Part shown: positions 16,974 to 24,520 of the stretch, one piece after another
Layout: each line of letters opens with the position of its first letter
Numbering within the stretch: the stretch's first letter is position 1
DNA from: Bacteroidia bacterium
Lineage (GTDB): Bacteria > Bacteroidota > Bacteroidia > J057
Length of the DNA stretch: 64,000 nt
Direction: 5' to 3'
NCBI GenBank assembly: GCA_041391665.1
Contig: JAWKNO010000002.1
Location: 62,001-126,000, forward strand
Program-made: the position numbers and the translations under genes
Notes under the pieces: model-generated
What the model saw: the letters and a program-made list of their open reading frames with translations, nothing else
Databases searched by the model: none
Told to the model about the DNA's origin: nothing

Positions 16974-17963
16974 CTATTCTTCCACCACCTTACCGTTTCG
17001 GAATGTAGCCTGGGCTGTCGTTCCGTCCGGTTGGGTGATGGTACCTTTGCCATTGTACTGGTCCATATGCCATTCGCCTTCATATATGCGCTTGTCAGCA
17101 TAGGAATATTTCCCAAATCCTTGTTTTTGGCCCCGAACCCAGTCTCCCTCATATACATCCCCATTGTTGTAGCGCATGGTGCCTATTCCATTAAAAAATC
17201 CCCGGGAAAATTGTCCTTCGTAAGTACCTTCTTCCGTGGTGCAGGAGCCATTGCCTGTAGGGCCAGTCCCTGAAGGCGCATTTTCTTCCCAGACCCCTTC
17301 TATTCTACGACCTTTGATGATGTAGATACCCTGACCCATACGCTTGCCCTCGGCCCAGTTGCCTTCGTATCCAGTCACAATACTGTCCTTATTATGCTGC
17401 CATGAGCCGTATCCCTGATACTTGCCGTTGACAAATTCTCCGTTGTATTCTTCTGTATGATCGCTCGATCGGATGGTTTCGATGCCTTTGCCATGCATCA
17501 GGCCATTTTGCCATTCTCCCACATAAGACTTTGCGGTTGAGGTAAAATTACCCGTGCCATGGCGCATGCCGTCGATAAAATTTCCTTCATACACATCCCC
17601 GTTGGAATATTTGTAAACACCGTACCCATGCCGGCGGTCGTTTTTCCAATCCCCCTCATAGACATCGCCATTTGAAAAAACAATTTTTCCCTTTCCTTCC
17701 ATGCGGTCATCTGTCCATTCCCCCGAATAGATATTCCCGTTGGAAAAAAAGTATTTGCCATCGCCCGATTTTCTCCCGTCGACATAATGTCCATAGTAGA
17801 TCGTATCGAGTTTTGGTGTCAGGAAAACGCCTTTTCCATTGGGTTTCAGATTGCTCACCTCCCCAACATATAATGTCCCGTTTCGAAATTTTAAGCTATC
17901 CTGAGCCAAACCCGTACTGGCATAAAAGAAGATTAGCGCTGCAAAAAATCGCAAAAAACACAT
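16974..17963 (-). CDS. Exported MORN-repeat protein
   Basis: The 329-residue product has a signal peptide (MCFLRFFAALIFFYASTGLAQ) and then about 12 MORN motifs of some 23 residues, with cores such as YSGEWTDDRMEGKGK, YEGDWKNDRRHGYGV and YEGNFIDGMRHGTGN. They run almost to the end (about 30-320). MORN repeats form an elongated beta-meander that mediates protein or lipid contact; no enzyme domain accompanies them. The export signal places it in the periplasm or on the outer membrane. The stop is 7 bp from the convergent T9SS gene. Its job is unknown. Confidence 0.88.
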   Translation of the reverse strand: MCFLRFFAALIFFYASTGLAQDSLKFRNGTLYVGEVSNLKPNGKGVFLTPKLDTIYYGHYVDGRKSGDGKYFFSNGNIYSGEWTDDRMEGKGKIVFSNGDVYEGDWKNDRRHGYGVYKYSNGDVYEGNFIDGMRHGTGNFTSTAKSYVGEWQNGLMHGKGIETIRSSDHTEEYNGEFVNGKYQGYGSWQHNKDSIVTGYEGNWAEGKRMGQGIYIIKGRRIEGVWEENAPSGTGPTGNGSCTTEEGTYEGQFSRGFFNGIGTMRYNNGDVYEGDWVRGQKQGFGKYSYADKRIYEGEWHMDQYNGKGTITQPDGTTAQATFRNGKVVEE

Positions 17964-18054
17964 GAGGTTAGAAATTAAAGGTTTTCAGTTGTAACGTATT
18001 TGATCAAAAAAAGAATATATTTATCAAATTGTGTATAATTATTTTAAAAAATCT

Positions 18055-18085
18055 TTTGCATCCTGAATGATGGAGTATATATTTG
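18055..18085 (+). promoter_or_regulatory. Bacteroidota sigma-ABfr-type promoter for divIC
   Basis: TTTG at 18055-18058, 19 bp, then TATATTTG at 18078-18085 match the -33/-7 consensus (TTTG-N19-21-TAnnTTTG) well. The -7 element ends only 4 bp before the divIC ATG at 18090, so the transcript would be leaderless or nearly so. Confidence 0.55.
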
Positions 18086-18089
18086 TTCT

Positions 18090-18413
18090 ATGAGTATTCA
18101 TGCGCAATTTTTTAAGCAGATATTTACCAGAGTAACAGGCGTACTTACCTCCAAGTATTTTCTGGTGTTCGTATTTGCTGCCGTATGGATGATATTCTTT
18201 GACCGGTATAATCTGATCTCCCAATATCGCATGGCCGAACAAATCCGGGTACTGGCAGCAGATGAACAACATTACCGGGAAGCAATTGAAAAAATTGACT
18301 ATCAGACAGACCAGCTGTTTAGTAATATGGAAGAGTTGGAGCGTTATGCCCGGGAAAAGTACTATATGAAACGTCCGGGTGAAGATGTGTTTATCATCTC
18401 TGATCAGGAGTAA
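18090..18413 (+). CDS. FtsB/DivIC-family septum formation initiator
   Basis: The 107-residue product has a short cytoplasmic N-terminus, one membrane helix (about 24-40, YFLVFVFAAVWMIFF) and a periplasmic coiled coil (about 50-85). A conserved tail with YAREKYYMKRPGEDVFII follows, which is the hallmark of FtsB/DivIC proteins. These form a complex with FtsL and FtsQ/DivIB that activates septal peptidoglycan synthesis. Size and layout are complete. The gene is preceded by a good promoter with almost no leader and followed by a hairpin terminator before asnS. Confidence 0.88.
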   Translation: MSIHAQFFKQIFTRVTGVLTSKYFLVFVFAAVWMIFFDRYNLISQYRMAEQIRVLAADEQHYREAIEKIDYQTDQLFSNMEELERYAREKYYMKRPGEDVFIISDQE

Positions 18414-18455
18414 CGATTCTTTCTTTTCTTCCGGTCTAATAATCACGATTACAAC

Positions 18456-18486
18456 TTGACTGATAACGATATAGGACGCAACTTTG
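18456..18486 (+). promoter_or_regulatory. Possible asnS promoter overlapping the divIC terminator
   Basis: TTG (18456-18458), 20 bp, then CAACTTTG (18479-18486) resembles the -33/-7 pattern with C in place of T at the first -7 base. The -7 element lies within the terminator hairpin, so the asnS leader would begin near the T-run, about 35 nt before its ATG. The 25 bp left between terminator and ATG are too short for a separate promoter. Confidence 0.35.
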
Positions 18487-18502
18487 CGTCCTGATTTTTT
18501 TT
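18473..18502 (+). terminator. Intrinsic terminator after divIC
   Basis: The inverted repeat AGGACGCAA/TTGCGTCCT (18473-18481 and 18484-18492) forms a tight hairpin, followed by GA and eight T (18495-18502). It ends divIC transcription 25 bp before the asnS start codon. Confidence 0.8.
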
Positions 18503-18527
18503 ATTAACCAATAACGAGAGACTCATC

Positions 18528-19958
18528 ATGAAGGCGACAGAAATCAAACACCTGTTGACAACCGCCCCTGAAAACCAAACGGTACTCATTAAAGGCTGGG
18601 TACGCACTTTTCGCAGCAATCGGTTTATCGCTTTAAATGATGGCTCTACAATTAATAATATCCAGATTGTCGTTGAGTTTGACGATTTTGACGAAGCTAC
18701 GCTCAAAAGTATCAACACGGGTACAGCGTTGGAAATCTCCGGTAAACTCGTAGCCTCTCAGGGCAAAGGCCAGAGCGTTGAAGTACTGGCTGAAAAAATT
18801 ACCATTCTTGGCAATGCTGATCCGGCTATTTACCCGATGCAGCCCAAAAAACACAGCCTGGAATTTTTAAGGGAAAAAGCGCACCTGCGCATGCGCACCA
18901 ATACTTTTAGTGCGGTGTTTCGTATCCGCCATGCGCTGGCTTTTGCTGTCCACAAATATTTTAATGATCGCGGGTTTTTTTATATGCATACGCCCATCAT
19001 TACGGGGAGTGATGCGGAAGGTGCGGGCGAAATGTTTCGGGTGACTACGCTTCCCCTGGAAAATCCGCCCCGTACGGAATCGGGAGAAATCAACTGGAAA
19101 GAGGATTTTTTTGCAAAAGAAACGAACCTCACTGTATCCGGGCAGCTGGAAGCAGAAGTTGGCGCTATGGCATTGGGCAAGGTATATACATTTGGTCCTA
19201 CTTTCCGGGCTGAAAACTCCAATACTACCCGCCACCTGGCGGAGTTCTGGATGATCGAACCGGAAGTGGCTTTTATCGAAATCAACGAGAACATGGACCT
19301 GGCCGAGGATTTTGTAAAATATGTTATCCGTTATGCCATGGAACACTGCGCCGATGATCTCGATTTTCTCGACAAACGAGTCGCAGAGGAAGAAAAAAAT
19401 ATGAAAGCGCAGGACCGCCGCCCGATGGGATTGCTCGATACTCTGCGTTTTGTTACGGAAAATGACTTTAAAAGAATTACCTATACAGAAGCAATTGATA
19501 TTCTTCTCCAGTCCAAACCCTATAAAAAAGGTCAGTTTGAATACCCGGTTGCATGGGGCAAAGCCCTTCAGGCAGAGCACGAGCGTTACCTCGTGGAAAA
19601 AGAATTTAACTGCCCCGTGATTGTCCGGGACTACCCAAAAGATATTAAAGCTTTTTACATGAAAGTCAATCCTGACGGCAAAACGGTTGCCGCCATGGAT
19701 GTCCTGTTTCCGGGTATCGGTGAATTGATCGGTGGCTCCCAGCGGGAAGAAAGGTTGGATGTGCTCAAAAACCGTATGGAAGAAATGCACATTCCCGCCC
19801 ATGACCTTTGGTGGTACCTCGAGCTCAGGCAGTTTGGTACGGCTCCGCATGCCGGCTTCGGACTGGGCTTTGAAAGGATGATTTTGTTTGTAACGGGTAT
19901 GGGAAATATCCGGGATGTGATCCCATTCCCCCGTGCCCCTAAGAGTGCTGAGTTTTAG
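18528..19958 (+). CDS. asnS: Asparaginyl-tRNA synthetase
   Basis: The 476-residue product has an N-terminal OB-fold for anticodon binding (about 15-105, VLIKGWVRTFRSNRFIALNDG). The class II catalytic domain includes motif 2 (FRAENSNTTRHLAEFWMIEPE) and motif 3 (GFGLGFERMILFVTGMGNIRDVIPFPR). Length and sequence match bacterial AsnS, which charges tRNA-Asn with asparagine. Presence of AsnS suggests direct charging rather than the transamidation route. The 2OG-Fe(II) oxygenase gene starts 18 bp downstream and may be co-transcribed. Confidence 0.97.
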   Translation: MKATEIKHLLTTAPENQTVLIKGWVRTFRSNRFIALNDGSTINNIQIVVEFDDFDEATLKSINTGTALEISGKLVASQGKGQSVEVLAEKITILGNADPAIYPMQPKKHSLEFLREKAHLRMRTNTFSAVFRIRHALAFAVHKYFNDRGFFYMHTPIITGSDAEGAGEMFRVTTLPLENPPRTESGEINWKEDFFAKETNLTVSGQLEAEVGAMALGKVYTFGPTFRAENSNTTRHLAEFWMIEPEVAFIEINENMDLAEDFVKYVIRYAMEHCADDLDFLDKRVAEEEKNMKAQDRRPMGLLDTLRFVTENDFKRITYTEAIDILLQSKPYKKGQFEYPVAWGKALQAEHERYLVEKEFNCPVIVRDYPKDIKAFYMKVNPDGKTVAAMDVLFPGIGELIGGSQREERLDVLKNRMEEMHIPAHDLWWYLELRQFGTAPHAGFGLGFERMILFVTGMGNIRDVIPFPRAPKSAEF

Positions 19959-19976
19959 TACTTTATAAAAAAACCT

Positions 19977-20567
19977 ATGCAGGACCCGTACGAGCCATTG
20001 GTTCAAGGGATTCTCGATCAGGGTTATGGAATGGTGGATCATTTTATTGATCCGTCAACGGTTGTCTCCCTCCGAAGCCATTTACTCGAAAGATATAAAA
20101 AAGGGCAGATGCATGAAGCGGGTGTCGGCAACCGCAATGTATTGCACCGCAATAAGTCGGTGCGTAGCGATCTTATTTCCTGGATTGACGACGAGACTGC
20201 CAATGAGACTGAACGTAAATTCCTCAGGCAGGTAAAAGATTTTGTGCAATATCTCAACTATACCTGCTATACCGGTATCCGTAGTTTTGAATTTCACTAC
20301 GCGTTGTATCAGGAAGGGAGTTTTTACCGCCGCCACAAGGATCAGTTTCGCTCCGATTCGGGCCGTATATTTTCATTGATTACCTACCTCAATGAAGACT
20401 GGCAAGACGATGACGGCGGTCAACTTGTGCTTTACACCGAAAAAGAAGAAAAAATCAGCCCCATCGGCGGCAGATCCGTATTTTTCAGAGCACACGAAAT
20501 TGAGCACGAAGTGCTAGAAGCCAAAAGAACCCGCATGAGTATCACCGGCTGGCTGAAAAATCGGTAG
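19977..20567 (+). CDS. 2-oxoglutarate/Fe(II)-dependent oxygenase, prolyl-4-hydroxylase type
   Basis: The 196-residue product has the double-stranded beta-helix core of the SM-20/P4H family. Iron ligands are His120 and Asp122 (RRHKDQF) and His177 (EIEHEVL). The 2-oxoglutarate-binding arginine is Arg186 in TRMSITGW. It probably hydroxylates a protein or other side chain in the cytoplasm. The last 14 codons (183-196), including Arg186, lie within a 44-bp sequence that is repeated at 22439-22482 on the far side of the next two genes. An insertion thus appears to have replaced and restored the 3' end of this gene. It lies 18 bp after asnS. Confidence 0.9.
   Translation: MQDPYEPLVQGILDQGYGMVDHFIDPSTVVSLRSHLLERYKKGQMHEAGVGNRNVLHRNKSVRSDLISWIDDETANETERKFLRQVKDFVQYLNYTCYTGIRSFEFHYALYQEGSFYRRHKDQFRSDSGRIFSLITYLNEDWQDDDGGQLVLYTEKEEKISPIGGRSVFFRAHEIEHEVLEAKRTRMSITGWLKNR
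20524..20567 (+). repeat. Direct repeat, left copy (3' end of oxygenase gene)
   Basis: These 44 bp match 22439-22482 at 42 positions, with the last 27 bp before and including the TAG stop identical. The match stops exactly at the stop codon. The two differences are ACC/CCC (Thr to Pro at codon 185) and AGT/AGC (silent Ser). This copy completes the functional oxygenase gene and resembles a left attachment site or duplication border. Confidence 0.85.
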
Positions 20568-20627
20568 GGGGAGGGATATAAAAAATCTTTATTTTTACAA
20601 GTGGAAACCTAATCTGAATTTGGCGCG

Positions 20628-21767
20628 ATGAAATTAAAGTCAATCCACCTGCAAGGCTACAAGTCTATTGACAGCATTTCCGGCACATCGCTGGAATTCG
20701 GGGATATTACCATTTTACTGGGTGCAAATGGTGCCGGAAAAAGTAACTTGGTCTCTTTTTTCAGCATGCTGAATTATATGATGACAGGCGCTTTACAGAA
20801 TTTTATTGCTGAGCGAGGGTATGCAGATTCCTTCTTATATTTTGGCAGTAAGAAAACACGCGAAATATTTGCCCAAATAAAGTTTGAAGGCGAGGATGTT
20901 AATGATCAGTATATGTTCCGGCTTTCCCATGCTGCAGGAGATATTTTGATTTTTACAGAAGAGCTTATTTCTTATCAGCCTGCTTCCCGCAAGCCCCATA
21001 TCTTACAACTCAATCCAGGGGTAAGAGAGTCTGATTTACTGGAATATGTAAAAAGGCCAACAGAGAGTCAAAATAACAGGCAAACAGCTTCGGTTATATT
21101 AAAATTGCTTCGCAACTGTCGGGTCTTCCATTTCCACGATACCTCCATGAATGCCAGAGTGAGAGGACAGGGCTATATTGAGGATAATCATTATCTGAAT
21201 AGCGACGGTGGGAATCTGGCTGCTTTTCTTTTCAGACTTAAAGATAACCCGGAGACTTTGCCTTATTACGAAAGAATTGTTCGTTATGTCCAGAAGGTAA
21301 TGCCTCAGTTTGGCGATTTTGATTTAACACCTGGCGAGCGTAACAAAAATTATATTACCCTTAATTGGCGGGATAAAAGCTCCTCCCAATACCTGATGGG
21401 GCCTCATCAAATATCAGACGGATCGCTTCGGTTTATGTGCCTGGCGGCCTTACTGCTGCAACCTCAAAAATTATTACCTAGTGTTATCATTTTGGATGAG
21501 CCGGAATTAGGACTTCATCCTTCTGCGATTGCTTATTTTGCAGGCATGGTAAAATCAGCGGGAAAACATGTCCAGATTGTAATTGCAACCCAGTCGCCAG
21601 GGCTTGTAGATGAATTTGATTTGGATAATCTCGTAATTGTAGAAAGAAATCACGTTACTGACTCTACTACTTTTGAAAGGAAAAGTGCAGATAAACTTCA
21701 TGCATGGCTGGAAGAGTATAGTCTGAGCGAATTATGGGAGAAAAATGTGATTGGGGGGCAGCCATGA
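20628..21767 (+). CDS. ABC/AAA-type ATPase of the COG4637/OLD-like group (partner of DUF4276)
   Basis: The 379-residue product starts with the RecF/SMC-like MKLKSIHLQGYKSI and has Walker A GANGAGKS (32-39), an ABC signature-like SDGSLR (about 265), Walker B ILDEPELGLHP with catalytic Glu291, and a switch His/Gln region (ATQSP). There is no long coiled coil and no fused nuclease domain, so it is the ATPase-only type. Such ATPases pair with a small nuclease or TOPRIM partner in AbiL, RloAB and PARIS-like anti-phage modules. The next gene overlaps by 4 bp (ATGA) and encodes the DUF4276 partner. A sensing or DNA-bound switch role in defence is inferred, not shown. Confidence 0.88.
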   Translation: MKLKSIHLQGYKSIDSISGTSLEFGDITILLGANGAGKSNLVSFFSMLNYMMTGALQNFIAERGYADSFLYFGSKKTREIFAQIKFEGEDVNDQYMFRLSHAAGDILIFTEELISYQPASRKPHILQLNPGVRESDLLEYVKRPTESQNNRQTASVILKLLRNCRVFHFHDTSMNARVRGQGYIEDNHYLNSDGGNLAAFLFRLKDNPETLPYYERIVRYVQKVMPQFGDFDLTPGERNKNYITLNWRDKSSSQYLMGPHQISDGSLRFMCLAALLLQPQKLLPSVIILDEPELGLHPSAIAYFAGMVKSAGKHVQIVIATQSPGLVDEFDLDNLVIVERNHVTDSTTFERKSADKLHAWLEEYSLSELWEKNVIGGQP

Positions 21768-22453
21768 AAGATTACATTTATCTGAACATACTTGCAGAAG
21801 GTCAGGCAGAGCGGGAATTTGCCCAACATACCTTGTTCCCATATTTCGAACCTATGGGTATAATTGTGGACAGCCGTTGCGTGATCACAAGCCGAAAAAA
21901 GAATAAAAAGGGAGGGCTTTCCAGTTATCTCCGTGCAAAAAATGATCTTCTTCGATGGATGGCAGAAGAAAAGGTAAGACAGCCTTTTTTTACTACCATG
22001 TTTGATTTATATGCGCTCCCAAATGATTTCCCCGGATATGAAGAATCTCTTAAGATAACGGACCCCTACCGTAAAGTTGAGTTTCTGGAGAAAACATTTT
22101 TCGAAGATATCTCCTATCATAAGTTTATTCCTTATATCCAACTACATGAATTTGAAGCCCTTCTATTGGCCAATCCCGAAGTTCTGCTATTAGAGTATAT
22201 TGAGGCCGGGAAAGAAGTTGAGGAGCTAAAAAAACTGCTCGCAGACTACAAAAATAATCCGGAAAAAATTAATTCAGGGGCTACAACGGCACCTTCTAAA
22301 AGAATCATTTCGCTTATACCCGAATATGAAGGGAATAAGGCAAGTGTGGGATCTGTTCTTGCCGGAATTGAAGGATTAGAATTGCAAAAAAACCGCTGTA
22401 AACATTTTTCAGACTGGCTGGATAAAATTCAAAAACTGAAAGACCCCGCATGA
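21764..22453 (+). CDS. DUF4276 family protein, predicted TOPRIM-like effector
   Basis: The start at ATG 21764 overlaps the ATPase stop by 4 bp. The 229-residue product has the DUF4276 hallmarks: an N-terminal strand with Glu12 and Glu16 (LAEGQAERE), Asp81 in MFDLYALPNDFPGY, and IPYIQLHEFEALL (His128, Glu129, Glu131). These acidic residues resemble a TOPRIM metal site, as in RloB, AriB and OLD nucleases. Its final codons (KLKDPA) and its TGA stop lie in the right copy of the 44-bp direct repeat, read in a different frame from the oxygenase end. A nuclease-like effector controlled by the ATPase is the likely role. Confidence 0.85.
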   Translation: MKDYIYLNILAEGQAEREFAQHTLFPYFEPMGIIVDSRCVITSRKKNKKGGLSSYLRAKNDLLRWMAEEKVRQPFFTTMFDLYALPNDFPGYEESLKITDPYRKVEFLEKTFFEDISYHKFIPYIQLHEFEALLLANPEVLLLEYIEAGKEVEELKKLLADYKNNPEKINSGATTAPSKRIISLIPEYEGNKASVGSVLAGIEGLELQKNRCKHFSDWLDKIQKLKDPA

Positions 22454-22482
22454 GCATCACCGGCTGGCTGAAAAATCGGTAG
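22439..22482 (+). repeat. Direct repeat, right copy (detached 3' end of oxygenase gene)
   Basis: This copy still encodes R-P-R-M-S-I-T-G-W-L-K-N-R-stop in the oxygenase frame, but no oxygenase gene precedes it. It overlaps the last 15 bp of the DUF4276 gene. The silent Ser change between copies suggests the two copies were separate long enough to diverge, for example an attP-borne copy and the original chromosomal end. Confidence 0.85.
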
Positions 22483-22513
22483 AATAGTTCGGGAAAAAAT
22501 TCGTTTTTCGGTT

Positions 22514-23488
22514 ATGAGAAAAATAACCGGACTATTCCTTACTATTTTGTTTGCTTCTGCCTGTGGAGACAGTGGAAACCCTATCCCCGACAATCTCGAA
22601 TTTCGCCAGGAAATGCGCGACTTTGTGATTGCCATCAGCCAGTATGCCAAAACCCGCAATCCTGATTTTGTTATCATTCCCCAAAACGGTCAGGAGATCG
22701 TCAGTCTGGACGGAACACCTACAGGAAGCCCTGCCATGGATTATCTGACCGCCATCGACGGTACGGGCCGGGAAGATTTGTTTTACGGCTACGACGCCGA
22801 CAATCGGGAAACCAAAGCAGATGACCGGGCCTATCTGACCGGATTTCTCGACATTTTTGAGCAGCATAATGTCGAAGTTCTCACAACAGACTATTGCCAC
22901 ACGCCCGAAAAAATGGACGACTCCTATACATTAAATCAGGCAAAAGGATATATATCTTTTGCCGCTCCGGAGCGCGACCTGAATGTCATTCCCGATTATC
23001 CGTCCTCTCCCTACAATGAGCATCAGGGAGCGGTAAACCATCTGGGCGAGGCCCGCAATTTCCTCTATATCATCAATCCGGGGGACTTTGTTTCCCGCAC
23101 AGCATTTATCACTGCGCTGAAGCAAACCAATTACGATGCTATCATTATGGATTACTTTTTTGACGGAGAGGAAACCTACACGACTGAAGAAATCCAACAG
23201 CTGAAGATAAAGGCCAATGGGGGCAAACGTTTGGTCATTTCCTATATGAGTATAGGTGAAGCCGAGGATTATCGCTATTACTGGCAGGCAGAATGGAAAA
23301 ATTCGCCCCCCTCATGGCTGGATAAAGAAAATCCTCAGTGGAAGGGGAATTATAAGGTAAGATATTGGGAATCAGGCTGGCAGGCAGTGATAATGGGAGA
23401 TGCAAATGCTTATTTGGACAAGGTATTGGCATCCGGTTTTGACGGTGTGTACCTCGACATTATTGATGCATTTGAGTATTTTGAATAA
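22514..23488 (+). CDS. GH114-like (endo-alpha-1,4-polygalactosaminidase-type) lipoprotein
   Basis: The 324-residue product has a lipoprotein signal (LFASAC, Cys17) and a TIM barrel of the TM1410/GH114 type. Typical strands are VVITQYA-like AISQYAKTRNPDFVIIPQNGQEI, YDAIIMDYFF, RLVISYMSIGEAEDYRYYW, and the C-terminal GFDGVYLDIIDAFEYF with its acidic residues. Members cleave galactosamine-containing exopolysaccharide or are related to the PelA hydrolase domain. Activity here is inferred from family only. The start lies 31 bp after the right direct repeat, so this gene was probably the original downstream neighbour of the oxygenase gene. Confidence 0.82.
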   Translation: MRKITGLFLTILFASACGDSGNPIPDNLEFRQEMRDFVIAISQYAKTRNPDFVIIPQNGQEIVSLDGTPTGSPAMDYLTAIDGTGREDLFYGYDADNRETKADDRAYLTGFLDIFEQHNVEVLTTDYCHTPEKMDDSYTLNQAKGYISFAAPERDLNVIPDYPSSPYNEHQGAVNHLGEARNFLYIINPGDFVSRTAFITALKQTNYDAIIMDYFFDGEETYTTEEIQQLKIKANGGKRLVISYMSIGEAEDYRYYWQAEWKNSPPSWLDKENPQWKGNYKVRYWESGWQAVIMGDANAYLDKVLASGFDGVYLDIIDAFEYFE

Positions 23489-23505
23489 TAGATACTTCGT
23501 TGGGG

Positions 23506-23537
23506 TTGTGGTTTTTTTCAGGAAAATACTATCTTTT
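23506..23537 (+). promoter_or_regulatory. Possible promoter of the SMP-30/amidohydrolase operon
   Basis: TTG (23506-23508), 21 bp, then TATCTTTT (23530-23537) fits the -33/-7 pattern except for the last base. It ends 23 bp before the start codon at 23561. Confidence 0.4.
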
Positions 23538-23560
23538 ACCTGAAATCTAAATCCCAACCC

Positions 23561-24475
23561 ATGAAATATTGCTACTTACTACTACTATTGCCTTCTTTGT
23601 GGATGTGCTCGTGCACAGAAGCACCTGAAGAAGAAAAAACGCCGGTATATCTGGCTTCCGATTTTACTGCCGAAGGTGGTTTTACTTCGGGTATTGAAGG
23701 CCCTGCTGCCGACACAGACGGAAATCTCTATGTCGTCAACTTTGCCGAGCAGGGTACGATCGGGAAAGTCAGTCCAACGGGTGAAGCCGAAGTGTTTGTC
23801 CATCTTCCGGAAGGGAGCATCGGAAATGGTATCCGCATTGATCAGGCCGGAATGTTGTACATTGCTGACTATCCGCAGCATAATATTCTGAAAATCGACC
23901 CTGCGACCAAAGCGATTTCCGTGTATGCGCACGATTCGACCATGAATCAGCCCAACGATATTGCCATTACATCTGCCGGAGTATTGTTTGCCAGCGATCC
24001 CAACTGGAAAGAAAGTACAGGTAATCTCTGGCGAATCGACACTGACGGGTCGGTTGTTTTACTCGAAAGTGGATTGAGCACCACCAATGGGGTAGAAGTA
24101 AGTCCTGACGAAAAAAGGCTCTATGTCAATGAAAGTGTTTCCCGCAAAGTATGGGTATATGACCTTTCTCCCGAAGGCAATATCAGTAATAAACGTTTGC
24201 TGACTGAGTTTCCCGACTTCGGGATGGACGGCATGCGTTGTGATGCGGAAGGGAATCTGTACATTACCCGGCACGGAAAGGGGACAGTGGCGATTATTTC
24301 TCCTTCGGGCGAATTGCTGCATGAGGTGACGCTTACCGGAAAAAAACCTTCCAATATTACTTTTGGCGGACCCGACGGAAAATCCTGTTATATTACTCTT
24401 CAGGACAGGGGCTGTCTGGAAACCTTTCGGGCTGAGATTCCCGGCCGTTCATGGGTAATGAGTCACAAACCCTGA
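23561..24475 (+). CDS. SMP-30/gluconolactonase-like lipoprotein
   Basis: The 304-residue product has a lipoprotein signal (MKYCYLLLLLPSLWMCSC, Cys18). A six-bladed propeller of the SMP-30/NHL type follows (IEGPAADTDGNLYVVNF, NGIRIDQAGMLYIADYPQHNILKID, QPNDIAITSAGVLFASDPNW, TTNGVEVSPDEKRLYVNE, GMDGMRCDAEGNLYITRH). Asn/Asp/Glu residues in these loops form the metal site in the family, which opens lactones. It is the first gene of a run of four exported proteins on the same strand (gaps 45, 49 and 10 bp), so it may hydrolyse a lactone intermediate of the same pathway. Confidence 0.85.
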   Translation: MKYCYLLLLLPSLWMCSCTEAPEEEKTPVYLASDFTAEGGFTSGIEGPAADTDGNLYVVNFAEQGTIGKVSPTGEAEVFVHLPEGSIGNGIRIDQAGMLYIADYPQHNILKIDPATKAISVYAHDSTMNQPNDIAITSAGVLFASDPNWKESTGNLWRIDTDGSVVLLESGLSTTNGVEVSPDEKRLYVNESVSRKVWVYDLSPEGNISNKRLLTEFPDFGMDGMRCDAEGNLYITRHGKGTVAIISPSGELLHEVTLTGKKPSNITFGGPDGKSCYITLQDRGCLETFRAEIPGRSWVMSHKP

Positions 24476-24520
24476 TTTACATTTTATATATTATCCGCTT
24501 TCCACAAACATTTATCCTAT

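Larger units (their letters stand above)
20524..22482 (+). mobile_element. Putative 1.9-kb insertion carrying an ATPase/DUF4276 pair, flanked by direct repeats
   Basis: Two 44-bp direct repeats (period 1915 bp) bracket exactly two overlapping genes, an ABC/AAA-type ATPase and a DUF4276 protein. The left repeat is the in-frame 3' end of the oxygenase gene; the right repeat is a detached copy of the same end. This is the pattern produced when an element integrates at the 3' end of a gene and restores it with its own copy. No integrase, transposase or inverted repeats are inside, so the agent must have acted in trans, been lost, or been ordinary recombination. The genes look more AT-rich than their neighbours, which agrees with transfer. 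Confidence 0.6.

Noticed and set aside
18867..20042. Minus-strand open frame of 391 codons opposite asnS
   Set aside because: The complementary strand is certain asnS and the translation is rich in Phe, His and Arg without motifs. It is an antisense shadow.
20628..22453. Classification of the ATPase/DUF4276 pair as PARIS
   Set aside because: PARIS AriB is a DUF4435 protein; the partner here has DUF4276 hallmarks. Only a general similarity of logic can be claimed.
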